In this document: positions 41,101 to 52,715 of the stretch, one piece after another | Layout: each line of letters starts with the position of its first letter | Numbering within the stretch: the first letter of the stretch is position 1 | Source of the DNA: Micractinium sp. NFX-FRZ | Lineage: Eukaryota > Chlorophyta > Trebouxiophyceae > Chlorellales > Chlorellaceae | Direction of reading: 5' to 3' | NCBI GenBank assembly: GCA_029339195.1 | Contig: JAPTJF010000204.1 | Span: 1 to 64,000, forward strand | DNA: 64,000 nt | The notes under the pieces: generated by a model | The model's database searches: none | What the model was told of the DNA's origin: nothing | Seen by the model: only the letters and a program-made list of their open reading frames with translations | Program-made: the position numbers and the translations under genes

Positions 41101-41411
41101 CGGAGGGTGACGGCGCTGACGTGGCAGGGGTGGGCGGCGCTGACGTGGCGGAGGGCGACGGTGCTGACGTGGCAGGGGTGGGCGGCGCTGATGTGGCAGG
41201 GGTGGACGGCGCTGACATGGCGGAGGGCGACGGCGCTGATGTGGCAGCAGAGGTCGGCGCTGCTGACAGCGGCAGCGGCCCCTCGGTGGAGTGCGCTCAA
41301 GGCACCAGCAGCGATGCCGCCGGCCAGTCTGGCGGCGCTTCCGGTGCTGGCGCTCCGGGTGTGCAGCGGGAGGAGAATGACGATGGCAGCACAACCTACC
41401 GATTCAACTGA
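38161..41411 (+). CDS. Unrecognised membrane protein with coiled coil
   Basis: Not assigned to a family. Exons: 38161-38633, 38919-39087, 39441-39528, 39831-40357, 40587-41411 (693 aa). The first about 40 residues are Arg/Ser/Ala-rich, like an organelle transit peptide. Two hydrophobic stretches follow (LLAALETAAVVLAVGGHAA; GGLWLTLPLVVALALGRL). Exons 2-4 encode heptad-like helices (AVARQLDKLSV, VSVAQRMERLEKEI, AKQFQLLLKVLQQQ). Then come a serine/asparagine-rich low-complexity stretch, a small island with DILDSDPFFRAERTMISTFV, proline runs, an eight-residue tandem repeat (aa about 587-642) and the end STTYRFN. A plastid envelope or inner-membrane location is a guess from the leader. The start is the first in-frame ATG giving the leader; exon 2's acceptor was chosen by phase. 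Confidence 0.65.
41091..41258 (+). repeat. Seven 24-bp units encoding an eight-residue repeat
   Basis: Seven head-to-tail 24-base units starting GCTGACGTGGC encode alternating GADVAEGD and GADVAGVG-type octapeptides (order A B A B B A C). Length is an exact multiple of the unit, so frame is kept. Confidence 0.95.
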
Positions 41412-42294
41412 CGTGCTCGAGCTTGCTTCTGTTGGGCGGGATGCTCGCCTTGGCATCAGCTGGTGTATCTCCTGACATGCACTGACTGCCCCTTTGGCCT
41501 TGATCAAGCGCAAGGATCGACCCCCTTTACCTCACTGCATTTTACCTGCCCGCCCAACCCACAGCCGCACTGTTGCTGGCCGGTCCTCGCCATGTGCTTG
41601 AAGGTGCTACCCCTTGCGCCGCCTGTACACACACACCCAACCTCTTTGTATCCTCCGTCCCTCTTTGTCCCGTCCAGTGCCCTCGGTGGCTCCCCTCCCG
41701 CCTGCCTCATACTTGGGTTGATTCCACTCAGCGGTGCGCCCAGGCGCCATGGCCCGCGAGCCCAGCGCTGCCCCCTCTTGTCCGGCAAGCCCTCTTTGCT
41801 GGGTGCATCTGTGTCATCTGCTTGCGCGTGCCTTTTCCAATGCGCTCCTCGTAGGTGTAGCTCCCTGCCACCTACCCTTCCATTTTTCTGCCTTCAGACT
41901 GCCCCCGCTGCCCTTCCCCCCACCCGAACATTTTGCCAGCCGCGGCACTCCGCTTGCCCCTGTACACAAATATTTCCCATGCGGACTGGCAAGCTGTACT
42001 GTCACTTTTCTCAACTGCTCATCTCCCTGCAAGCATGGGGGGCGTACTGGCACAGCTGAAGGGAGCAGCAGAGGACTGTACCAGACAGCAAGAGGCATGG
42101 CTCTTGCTGTCCGGCCTCCCGCCCACCGCCACAGCGCTCCCAGCACTGCTCCCCCACCTGCTGAGGTGATGCCGTCTGGCCCTTGCTCATGTTCTGTATG
42201 TACGAACTCCGCAGCATTTTCGCTATGTCAACCCTCTATTTGGGAGCGTAAGCAGGGTGGCCCCCCGCTGCTGCCCTAACGACGGGCCACTCCC
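41412..42294. other. Intergenic region before the receptor kinase
   Basis: About 880 bases between two genes in the same direction: 3' flank of the membrane protein and promoter side of the kinase. No exon was recognised in any frame. Confidence 0.5.
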
Positions 42295-45200
42295 ATGGGG
42301 GTCTCGGTGCTCCTCCTGGAGACGCTGCTACTGGCGGCATGCTTGTTGCATCAAACTGCGGCTCGCCGGCTTGTGCAGGAACAAGCAGCCGAAGGTGGGG
42401 TGGACACTTGGGCCTCGGGCCTCCTACGCGCCCGCATAGCGGAGTGCAGCTGTCAGAAAGCAATTTCAATGCCCTGAGGATAGCGCCCGTGGCATTGATA
42501 CCGGGCCGCACGGCAGTACCTCTTGCCGCCGCTCTGTCGGCCCTGCCACTGCCGCTGCCACGTGCCTCCCACTGGGCCTCCCTCAGCTTGGCTTGCCCTC
42601 CCTCCGCCCCGTTGTGCAGCGCCCTCGCTTCTGTTGCTGCCTGCTGCGGTCGGCAACTGGGAGGCAGCAACCGCCGGCCTGCCGGGCTCGCCGTGGCAGG
42701 CCGCCGGCAGCGGCCCCTGTGGCGGCGGCAGCAGCAGCGGCGCCGGCGCAGCACCAGCAGCGTGGAAAGGCGTGGCGTGTGATGAGCAGGGACGGGTGGT
42801 ATCGCTAACCCTCAGCGGCCTGGGCCTGCAAGGCACGCTGCCAGAGGGGCTGCTGGCCTCCCTGCCGGCGCTTGCCAGCCTGGACTTGAGCGGCAATGCG
42901 ATGTCGGGCAGCCTGCCGCCAGGCTGGAGCAGCGTCAGCCTGGCGGCGCTGGACTTGAGCTCAAACCGGCTGCAGGGCATGCTGCCGGCCAGCTGGGGCG
43001 GCGCTGCGGGTCTGCCGGCGCTGGCGCTGATGCGGCTGGAGGGAAACAACCTGACAGGTGTGGGGACGGGGGGACATGGGGGCTGTGGGTGTGGCTGCAA
43101 GCAAGCAAGCAAGCAAGCAACAGCCAGCGAGCCAGCGAGCAAGCAAGCAGCGCAGCCAGAGTGGGGTGCTGCCGCCGTTGTGCACGCGTCCGGGTAGCTG
43201 CAGAGTGTGCTGCTGTGCCTGCTTGCCTGCCGGTGGGGATTTCATTCCCCATCCGCGTGGCCCGCTGCCAGCTGCATGGCCTGCTGCCGGCTGAGCTCTA
43301 CGCTGGCCTGCTGCGGTGACTGCACCTGTGGCTGCCTCCTGCCTTGCAGGCTCTCTGCCTGTGCCGGAGTGGACGGTGGGCGGCTTTGCCACGCCGGCCA
43401 TTCTGGAGCCGCAGCCAGGGAATGCGGGGCTGTGCGGTGAGAAGGCCGCTTCCACGTGCCCCGATGCACCAGGCAGCAGTGTGCGGCCGTATGCTGCCGG
43501 GCAGTGCTGCCCTGCACCACCTGCCGGCGTGCCTGCTGCCCCGCTGGCTTGCATGTGCCGGTACTGCTGTGGGCCTGGGGCTGCTCCCCCCACACCCCGC
43601 CCTGCCACCGTGTTGGCGTGCGTGCCCTGGCCTCCCTGCAGGCCCCGTGCCGCCCGTGGATCCGCGCATCTACTCGTCCACAGCGGCAGCAGCGGCAACC
43701 GCGCAGCAGAGCGGCACAACAAGCCTCATTGTAAGCTGCAGGCAGGCTCGCTCTTCCGCCGCTGTGTGCCCGTCCTGTTGCACACCTTTTGACCTGGTGC
43801 ACGCGGGTGCAGAGGACACGTGTACATGCAGGGACAAGTCGCCTGCTGCCGCTTGCTAAATGTGTATCGTTCGTGCTGGCATCGCGGCCCCACTGCTTGG
43901 AGTCTTGACCCCCTGTTTGCGCATGGGACCCCTTCTGAGGCCGCCAAACACACTCACCCGCTTCCCAGCACTCACCGTAACACCACTCACTGTTCTCACC
44001 TCCCTCTCTCCCTCCCGCCCCGTTGTCCCGCTGCAGCTGACCCAGCGCGACCTGTTTGGCCCCGGCACTTCCGTCACCATCACAAACTGGCTGGGCATGT
44101 GCATGACGCCCTGCGCAGGCGAGCCGCCTGCCGGCCCCTGTGCACCCTGCTGCTGCGCCCGCACGCTGCCCGCCCCATCGCCCGCCGCCCCGCCACGCCT
44201 GGCCACTGCCTGGCCACTGCCGCTGCCTCAGCTACTCCCTCCCTGTGCGCCTGGCAGCCCTCCTGCTCTGGCTGGCAGTGACCTTGATGCCTGTGTGCGT
44301 CAACAACGCCCGCTTCACTGCATGGCCGTCCTGCTGTGCCCTGCCCATCCATCTTGCAGCCACGGGCGAGCTCGAGCAGGCGCCGCCGTGGGTGAAGCCT
44401 GCCGGCCTGACGTGGCCGCCCACCGTCCAAACCAATGCCTTTGACATCTCCTTTGTCTTCAACATGAGGTGGGTTTGCAGGGCAGCCTCTGAACAGAGGC
44501 CCTGGCCAGGCCAGGGTCAACCAACGGCAACGCCTGGGGCTGCCACTGCATCCTGTTGTGGCACCCTGGAGTAGAGCAGCCGGTGCTGCAAGTGCCCAGG
44601 CCTCCAGCCGCTGCTACCCTGCCTGCCGTCCCCCCGCCGGCCTGCCTACCTGCCTGCCTACCTGCTGCCCACCTGCTGCCCATGTGCCTCCCTGCCCGCT
44701 CACTCGCCCGCCTGCCCGCCCGCCCTGCCGCCCCCGCAGCATCTCCGACCTCCTGACGCTCAACCCCGGCCTGGCATGGATGCGCACCGGTCAAAACCTG
44801 TCGCTGCCCTGCTACCCGCTAGAAGAGCGGCAGCGGCTGGCGTACAACGGCGGGGACGTGGCATATGGCAAGGTGGGAGGCGGCCTGGGATGGTGTGGCA
44901 ATGGTCAGTGGTGCACCTGAAGAGGTCCCCGTCTTCCCAGCGTTCCTCTCCACCTCATGCGCTGCACAGCACCGCCCGCCGCCTGCAAGTCGCTCTTCCC
45001 CAACACCCCCCGCAGTTTGCTGGAGGGAACCAGGTGGCGGGTGTGGAGGGGGTGGCAGGCGCCATGGCCGCCGCCCGAGTGGTGCTCAACCTGCCCAGCG
45101 CGTGAGTTGCTGCCCACACACTGTGCACGTGCACCTGTGGTGCATTGTGGGGTGCACGCAGGTCGTGTGCCCGTGTTGCGTGCTGCTCTGCGCTGCTCGC

Positions 45201-48200
45201 AACGCATGCGGCTCCCTCTGTGCAGGCGCGCGTGTGTGGGCCTCGTGCTGCGACAGCCAGCTGCTGCCGCGGCAATGCAGCAACAGCAAGCCCGGCCCCC
45301 ATTGGGCTGGGTGTGTTGCGCGCACAGGTGAGCTAAAACCCTGCTTCCCCTGCCCCACACACACTCCCTCCGCTCTCCCCCGTCCTGCCCCGCAGGCCCA
45401 TCCCGGTCAAGCAGCAGGTCCCGTACACCGGGTCGCTGGCGCCAGCTGGCGCTGACGGGGCGGCAGGGCCCCTGGTGGAGCCACTGTTCTGGTTTGTGGA
45501 CCTCCTGGCTCCCTTCCAGGTGCGTGCCGTGCACCTGGCGCGTTTATTGTGTGTCTTACACAGTGTGTCGTGACTGGCACGGCACCCCGTTGTGGCGCGC
45601 ACCGTACCACGCAACGCTTCCTTCGCGCCCCGCCCGCTGCAGGTGACAAGCATCTTCCTGACGGCGGGCGCCGACACTCCCCTGCGCAACGCCTCAATCT
45701 ACGTCGGCTCCGACTCAGCATCCGTGCTGGGGAACAGCTTGGTTGCGGTAAGCGAAGCGGAGGCAGCGGGGCTGGGAGGCTGGGGCCAGGCAGAGGCTCC
45801 TCGGCCTGCTGGGCCTGCTGGGCCTGCTGTGTGCCTGGTCATGCCAGCCGCCGCTTGCTCCCATCTCAGGGCTGCGAATGCTTGCTCTGGGCGCGCAGCT
45901 TCTGCCTGCGCAATGTGCCGACGCGCACGGCCAGCTGGGGCGGGCCAGTGCTGTGCAATGCTGAGCTGTCCGCCCCCCTCGTCCCCCCGCGTGTTTCCCT
46001 GCCCGCCCGCCTGCCTTGCAGTCGGGGGTCAGTGTGGAGGCGGGGCAGCAGCTGGGTGTGCCAGGCAACGCTGCAGTCGGGCGATACGTCATTGTGTACA
46101 CGGGAGCGTCATCAGAGGCAAGACACCAAAGCAGTGCACCTGCTCTGCTCCAGCGCTGCTGTGCTGACGCCACGCCCTATTGGGCAGGGCCCGCCCGCCA
46201 TGCTACTCCCTGCCTGTGCACAGTATGCAACCGACCGCTGCCCACAGACCAAGGCACCACGGTCTCTCACACACGACCTTTTTTGTTCCCGGCCCGCCCG
46301 CGTTGCTCTGGCTCGTGTGCCCTCCCCTGCAGGGCCAGATGAGCCTGGCAGACGTGCAGGTGTACACGCTAGGTACGTTAGCCGGGCGGGTGTGCGGCAG
46401 GGGGGTGCACTGTTGTCAGCTGCAGTTGGCCGTCTGGCAAGGCCTGTGCGATGTACCTTGGGCCTCACGCCTCGCACGCTGGGCCCGCTTTGCGCTGCCA
46501 CACCGCAACATACGTCTCCCTGCCCGCTTGCCCGCCCCACCTCCCCCACGCAAGTCACCCCCTGGCTTGCCCCTCTTCTGTGGTGCCCCCTCCCCTCCCT
46601 CCCCTGCAGAGACCAACACCGCCGCCAACAAGCCCGTCTCCGCCTCCGCCCTGGGCACCATTGACCGTGGGGGCGCGGGGGCGGCGTTCATGGCTCTGGT
46701 GGACAACAATGCCAGCACCTGTGTGCAGCTGCAGGCCGACCCTTCCTCGGCTTTCGACAGCAAAACCGGTGAGGGGCGGGGAGGTGGGGGGCCGGGAGGC
46801 GGGGGTGCAGGGCCGGAGGGGGGTGCGGGATGGGCGGTTTAGGGGCAGAGTGGTGTGAGGCGAGGGCGGCATACGGCTGTGGGGGTCATGGGGTGGAGAC
46901 GGGCGGTGCAGGGGCAGGGGCCATGGGGGAGAGGCAAGTTGCGTGCGGCGTGCGGGGTGCCGGAAAGCATGCAAAGTCGGCTAAGGAGAGTGGTGCGGCG
47001 AAGCCGCGGATCCGGCAACCAGCTGCGCTTGCACTTTGGCAGGCGATGCAGCACCCCACCCCGTAGGACTGCTCTGCCCTGCCACTTCCTGCCCACCCGC
47101 CCGCGCCCCATCCCACGCTTCGCCTCCTCTACTTTGCCTCCCATGCTCTGCCTCCCCATGAACGCCTGTGCCCCATCCCACGGCCCGCCCCCTGCGCTCC
47201 GCCCCCCCTGTGTCTGTGCGCAGCCTGGGCGTTTGTGGACCTTGGGTACGAGGCCTCTGTGGCCTCTGTCGCCATTGCAGCAGGCCCCGGCACCCCCGCC
47301 GGCACCGCGGCCCGCGTCTACGTGTCGCACCGCGCCGCCGACTCTCCGGGCGCAGAGGCGCTGTGCGGCGGCGAGCTGGCGCTGCAGCCGGGCGGCTGGG
47401 CGGTGGGCGGGTGCAGCCTGACGGGGCGGTACGTCACATTTGCCGTGCCCACAACCTCGGCAGCGGTGGTGGTTGATCTCTGTGAGCTGCAGGTCGGCCT
47501 GGCAGTACAGCCGTACCTGCAGGACAAAGACAGCGTACTGTTCAACCCGGGGGGCGGCAGCGGCGGCGGCGGCGGCGGCGGCGGCAGCCCCAGCGGCGCC
47601 GTCGTGGCGGGCGCAGTGCTGGGTGCGCTGCTCCTGGCGGTGGTGCTGCTGGGCGGGGCGGTGCTGGGCCTGCGCTACTCGCGCTGGCGCCGCCGCTGGC
47701 TGCACCAGCAGCAGCAGGTGGAGGCGGCGCTGGACGGCAGCAAGAACGGGCGGGATGGCGAGCTCGTGTCGCCGTTTGCGGACGCGTCCCAGCAGCACAA
47801 GCAGCCGCCACAGCTGGGGTCTCCCAAGGAGGAGGTCAGCAGCGCCAGCCTGTCGCACCGCCTGGCGTCTGGGGGGAGCGCTGTGCTGCCGGCCTGCGCT
47901 TCGGGCGACGTGCCCGTCATACCGCCGCCGCTCAAGGGCAGCGGCGGCAGCGGCGGCGGCGGCTCCAGAACTGGCAGCGACCCGAGGAGAGGCAGCAAGC
48001 AGTACAGCGAGTGGGAACTAGTTGGAGAGTTTGCAAAGACGGTGAGCTTGATGATGTTTGTGGCAGGGTATGTGCAAGTGATTCTGAAGGGTGTGGTGGC
48101 GGTGCGGGCGTCGGGTGTGTGTGAACCAAGAAGTGGGGTTGCCCGCGGCAAAGGATGCGGTGTGCCGGCAGGCTGGCCGTGCTGCTGCCGGGCGAGCGGG

Positions 48201-51200
48201 GGGTGGGGTGGGGTGGCGCGCCCGGCCCTGCTGCTGACGGTTGGGATGTGCAGGCTCCTGAGGCCAAACCCTGCCCACCTTGCGCCCCGGCCCCCACCCC
48301 TCCCTGCGCCCCTCCCACCCCTCCCTCTGACCAACCCCACCCCACCGCCGCTCTCTCATCTGCGCAGCTGCGGCGGAGCAAGCGTGCGCAGCTGTCCAAC
48401 GCCGCAAGCATGCCGGGCAGCGCAGCCGCCAATGCCAGCCTGTTCCCGCGCTCCAGGAGCTCGGCGGCTGACGACTTGGAGCGACCTCTGTCCACAGACC
48501 TGGGAACGCTGCCACCTGGCATCGCAGACGGTGCGCGCTGTGGTCATGCAACGAAGTGTCGCTGTGGCGGGGAGGGGGTGGCGGCGGCTGGCTGCTGGGT
48601 CGGCGGAGGCAAAGGCTGGGTGCCATGCAACACACGCCGCCTGGCTGTAGGGGCCGCGCTGACTCTGGGCTGATGCGGCCTGCTTGGCATCATGTGCCAG
48701 GCAGGCATCCCAGTGCTGGCTTCCCTGCATGCCCCCCGCACCCCACCCAACCCGCCTGCCGCCCCGCCCCAACCACCCCCTCTCACCCTCCTCCCCCACC
48801 GCGACACACACCCGCCCCCCCTGCAGTGTCCCCCGGCGACATCTGCCTGCTGGAGTGTGTGGGCGAGGGGTCGTATGGCCAGGTGCGTGGGCAGGCGCGC
48901 CCGCAGCGTGCAGCAGCTGGGGTGGGACGGATGGGGCCAGGCAGGTCCGTGGAATGTGCTCTGGGTGCCACCCTCTTTGCTGCCCCCCTTGCCTGGTGGT
49001 GTGGCCACGCTCTATGACGTACAACAGCACCCTTGGGCTGCCAGGCCGCTCACTTGTGCGCTCTCTTTGGTGCTCGCCGTCACTGGCATGAAAGGCAGTG
49101 TGCGTGGCGGGCGGCAAGCAAGGTCTCAACAGCCCAGCCACCCGCCACAGCCAGCGAAAGCTTTGCCGTACATACATATCATCCCACTTGGCCCCCCTCT
49201 TCCCCCTGCCACCACCTCCCCGCTCCCCAGGTGTGGCGCGCCAAGTTTTTCGGGGCCACTGTGGCGGTCAAGGTGCTGTCCAAGCCCATCTCCCCCACCA
49301 CCAGCAGCGTGCTGACGGGCGGCGGCGCGCGGGGCGGGCTGGCGGGGCAGCACGAGGAGCTGAGGAGGGAGGCGGCCATGATGAGCACACTGAGGCACCC
49401 AAACGGTGGGGGGGAGGGAGGGGAGGGACACAGCGTTTAGGAGGGTTAGGAAGGAGCAAGGGGGGTGGGAGGGATTAGGGGCCAGGGGCGTTCAGGGGTC
49501 GGGATGGAGTGGGAGGGAGGGGCGGTCAGGGTCGTTAGGGGTTGGGGGCCAGGGGCGTTTAGGGGTTGGGAGGGAGTGTGGGGCACAGCGTGCAGGCGCA
49601 GTGGCAGCCATGTAATAAGGCAGCGGGCTGGAGGGGCAGCGCACGGGGAGCTGCGGGAGGCAGCGAGGATGTTGTGCACGCTGTGTGTCACCCCAATGGC
49701 AGGTTGCACATGTGTGTGCTTGGTTGTGGGCAGGCGGCTGGAGGGTAGGCGTGGGTGTCACGTGCAAAGCTGTGCAGGCCCTGCCGGCCTCCCCGCTGCT
49801 GCTGCTGCTGCCTGCTGCTGCTGTGACTCCAACTGCCAACTGCCAACTCACCGCGCCCCCGCCCCGCCCCTCCCCCTGCCCCTCTCCCCCTGCAGTCTGC
49901 CGCTACCTGGGTGCCTGCATGCAGCCCCCCAGCATCCTGATGGAGTACTGCTCCCGACACTCGCTGGATGCTGTGCTGGCAGAGGGGCTGTCCAGCCAGC
50001 AGGTGGGAGCGGGGGGAACAGGGAGGCCGTGCCGGCGTAGCCAGGCTGGCATGTGCTGCGCTGTGCTGTGTTGTGCCCCTGCTGTGCCCTGCTGCGCTAT
50101 GCTAAGTGCTTGCTGTATGCGGCGCTGGCGGGGCGGCCGTCCAGCCATCAGTAGGGGCTAGGACGGAAGGGTCAGACCCGGCACAGGGGGCTGCCAAGAC
50201 TCAACAGCAGCAAGGGCTTCCCCCCTGCCATGCCGCCCCGCCTCCCTGCTTGCTTCCCTGACCTGCCTTGCCGCCCGGCCTTGCTGCCCCCGCCCCGCCG
50301 CCCCGCAGGCCGCGCAGCAGCTCTCCTGGTTCCGCCTGCTGGGCATTGCTTTGGATGCGGCCAATGGCATGCTGTACCTGCACCGCAAGGGCATCGCGCA
50401 CCGCGACCTGAAGAGCGCCAACCTTCTGGTGGACGGCAACTGGCAGGTCAAGGTGGGGCAGCGCCTCGCTTGCCCTGCTGCCTGCGCCGCGCCCGTGCCA
50501 TGCTGCCCGCGCTGCCCCCTTGCCGTGCTGCCTGCGCCACTCCCTTGCTGTCCTGCCTGCGCCGCCCCCTTGCCGTGCTGCCTGTGCCACCGCGGCAGGT
50601 CACAGCGCCAGCGCTGGGCCGCCACCGCCTACTCCAGTCAAGTTTGTACAGCTCCCATGCCCTCCCACAGAAGAAGAAGAAGAGGAGGATATTCATCCAT
50701 CTTGTGCTGCTGCCCTCTGTGGCTCTTCTGGCGGCGGCGACACAGTCAACACTTTGTCCTCCCTGCTGCTGCTGCCGTGCAGGTGGCAGACTTCTCCTTC
50801 AGCCGAGCCCTGCAGGAGAATGCTCGAGCCAGCAGCGTGGTGATGACAAATCCACGGTGGGAGCCTGCCTTGCCTGCGTGCTTGCTAGGCTGCTTGGCTG
50901 TTGCCTACTTGCCTGCCTGCTTGCAGCCTTGCCTGCTTCCTTGCCTGCTTGGCTGCTTGGCAGCTTGCAGCCTTGCAGCTGGGCCTGCTTGCTTGCTTGC
51001 ACCATTGCCACCCAAGGTGTACGGGTGTCACGCCGCCCCGCTCCCTGCTGCGGTCGCATCTGTGGCCGCGCACCACCCGTGCCTGAGTTGCTGTGGCTGC
51101 CTCCGCCGGGTGCTTCACACAGCTCCGCTCCACACATATGGCTGCACTTGACATCACTCGTGCCTGCATTGCTTGCACGTGGATGCCTGCGCAGGTGGCT

Positions 51201-52715
51201 GGCGCCAGAGGTGCTCAACGGCCAGCCGGGGCAGCTGAGCGCGGATGTGTGGGCCTTTGGCACCGTCATGTGAGATTGCTGGGGATGTGCGGGTTGCGTG
51301 GGGTCGGCTGAGGCTGCAGAGTACACGTGCCGATGCTCCGCCACGCACCCGCATGCCCCTGCTTGCCGCCCTGCCCCCCTGCCGCTGTCGCTGTGGGCAT
51401 GCCCTGCGTGCCGCCCTGCCCTGCCCTGCTCCCCGCTCGTGCGGCTGAGCGGCGGCCGCCGGGCTTACTGCGCGCAGGTGGGAGCTGCTGACGTGGCGTC
51501 TGCCCTTTGCCGACATCAACACATTCCAGGTGCAGTGGGTCGGCGGGCATGTAATTAAATTAGCAACGTGTCACGCCTTTCCTTGACCGTGCGGACGGCC
51601 CAAATCTCTGACCGCAACCCTTGCCTAGCTCACCTGTCCCCATTCCCGACGTGAGCGCTGCACGCACCCCCCTTCATCCCTCCCTCACCTTCTTAACATT
51701 GCACGTGCACCCAAGCACCCAAAGCGTGTCCCCATCCATTCCATTCTCTACATCCCGCCTGTACCATCTGTCCCATCCCATCCCATCGCGCCCGCAGATC
51801 ATTGCCCGAGTGCAGCAAGAAGGCGGCGACAGCCTGGCGGTACCGCCGACAGCCGAGCTGCCGGCGGGGCCCCTGGCGGTACTGCCGCAGTACCTAGAGC
51901 TGATGCAGGCGTGCAGGGGGAGGGACCCAGAGGGACGCCCCAAGTTTGAGGCAGTCGTGCAGCAGCTGCGGTGAGTTGGGCTGCTGCTGAAACTAGCTGA
52001 CACCCTCCTGCAGCAGCTGCGGTACGTGCAGTACCCTTGGCTCATGCAGTCGCGCAGTTGCAGCTTGCGCTGCAGTAGCAGCTGCAGCGTGCTTCTGTGG
52101 GCTGCTTGGGGGCTATGCGCTTCACTTGTGCTGCACGTGTGCTTAGTCTGCAATGCGTTTCTGGTCACCATCCTTATTCCGACTGCGCCACCTCACCTTG
52201 GTGGTTGGGGCAAGGGGCAGGTTGTGGGCTTGCACTGCTCATGCTGCCCTCGTGTGCCCAGCCCTGCTGCGGGACCCGCTGGCAATTGAGGGCTTTCCCA
52301 AGAGTGTGCGCCTGCTGCTCACACGTGTGTGTTGCCTGCCGCTGCCGCTGCTGCCATGCTGCTGCTTGCACGCACCCAAAGCCGCAGGCCTCACACTCGA
52401 CTGCTTGCCTGCCTTGTGCGCCCCACCTGCAGGGAAATTGTGGAGCTGGAATCGCGCGCCCGCTTGGCTGCCACCGCAGCAGCGGCGGCGGCGGCAGCCG
52501 GCGGTGCGGCAGCCCCGGCCGGGCAGCAGCGCACCATACGTCCCGCCCCCCGAGGGCCTGCCTATGCAGCCATGGCGGCCATGCTGAAGCAGCGGCAGGA
52601 ATCAATGGAGCATGCAGCTTCCGGCGCTGCCGGACTTGCCTCCCCAGCATCTGCATCAGCTGCTGCCAGCCCGGCACCCTCTGCTGGGCTCCCCTCAAAT
52701 GCACCCTCTCTGTAG
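42295..52715 (+). CDS. LRR-LysM-fucolectin receptor-like kinase (Raf-like TKL)
   Basis: Predicted single-pass plasma-membrane receptor kinase of 1255 aa. Exons: 42295-42394, 42620-43057, 43350-43436, 43642-43730, 44037-44118, 44360-44468, 44740-44872, 45016-45101, 45396-45519, 45643-45747, 46022-46117, 46333-46372, 46610-46768, 47224-48041, 48368-48530, 48827-48882, 49231-49405, 49896-50002, 50309-50452, 50783-50856, 51195-51269, 51478-51529, 51798-51970, 52433-52715. Order: signal peptide (MGVSVLLLETLLLAACLL); LRR cap and repeats (WKGVACDEQGRV, LASLDLSGNAMSGSLP, NAGLCG); LysM (TVQTNAFDISFVFN, SDLLTLNPGL, GQNLSLP); two fucolectin/F5-8-type domains (WFVDLLAPFQ...GRYVIVYTG; NKPVSASALGTI...WAFVDLGYEA...GRYVTFAV); TM (AGAVLGALLLAVVLLGGAVL, aa about 675-700); kinase (aa about 880-1165) with GEGSYG, AVKVL, HRDLKSANLLV, DFS, WLAPEV. 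DFG is DFS. Introns after 44118 and 46117 need GC donors. Confidence 0.8.
49477..49583 (+). repeat. G-rich tandem duplication in kinase intron 17
   Basis: Two imperfect copies of a unit containing GGGCCAGGGGCGTT, AGGGGT and GGGAGGGAG. The dense G-runs on the coding strand could form a quadruplex in the pre-mRNA. The TTTAGGGG pieces resemble telomere repeats only superficially. Confidence 0.7.
49624..49702 (+). repeat. Decayed copy of kinase exon 17 end in intron 17
   Basis: Runs parallel to 49335-49407. Shared pieces include GGGCTGG-GGGGCAGC, ACG-GGAGCTG-GG, GAGG--G-CGA/GCC-ATG and CACCC-AA-GG. The exon segment codes for the alpha-C helix region of the kinase; the copy is about three quarters identical and lies 290 bases downstream. 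Confidence 0.75.
50461..50600 (+). repeat. Intronic minisatellite in kinase intron 19
   Basis: Four to five imperfect units of about 28 bases built on CTTGCCGTGCTGCCTGCGCC begin eight bases after the donor site of the exon encoding the HRD loop. Confidence 0.75.
51999..52030 (+). repeat. Short copy of kinase exon 23 end
   Basis: TGCAGCAGCTGCGGT recurs about 50 bases after its position at the exon 23 donor (51957-51972). The copy is followed by ACGTG, which gives GTACGT, a donor at least as good as the GTGAGT used in the model. Confidence 0.6.

Noticed and set aside
49440..49615. Telomere-like TTTAGGGG pieces
   Set aside because: Only a few degenerate units inside a kinase intron, not a tandem telomeric array.
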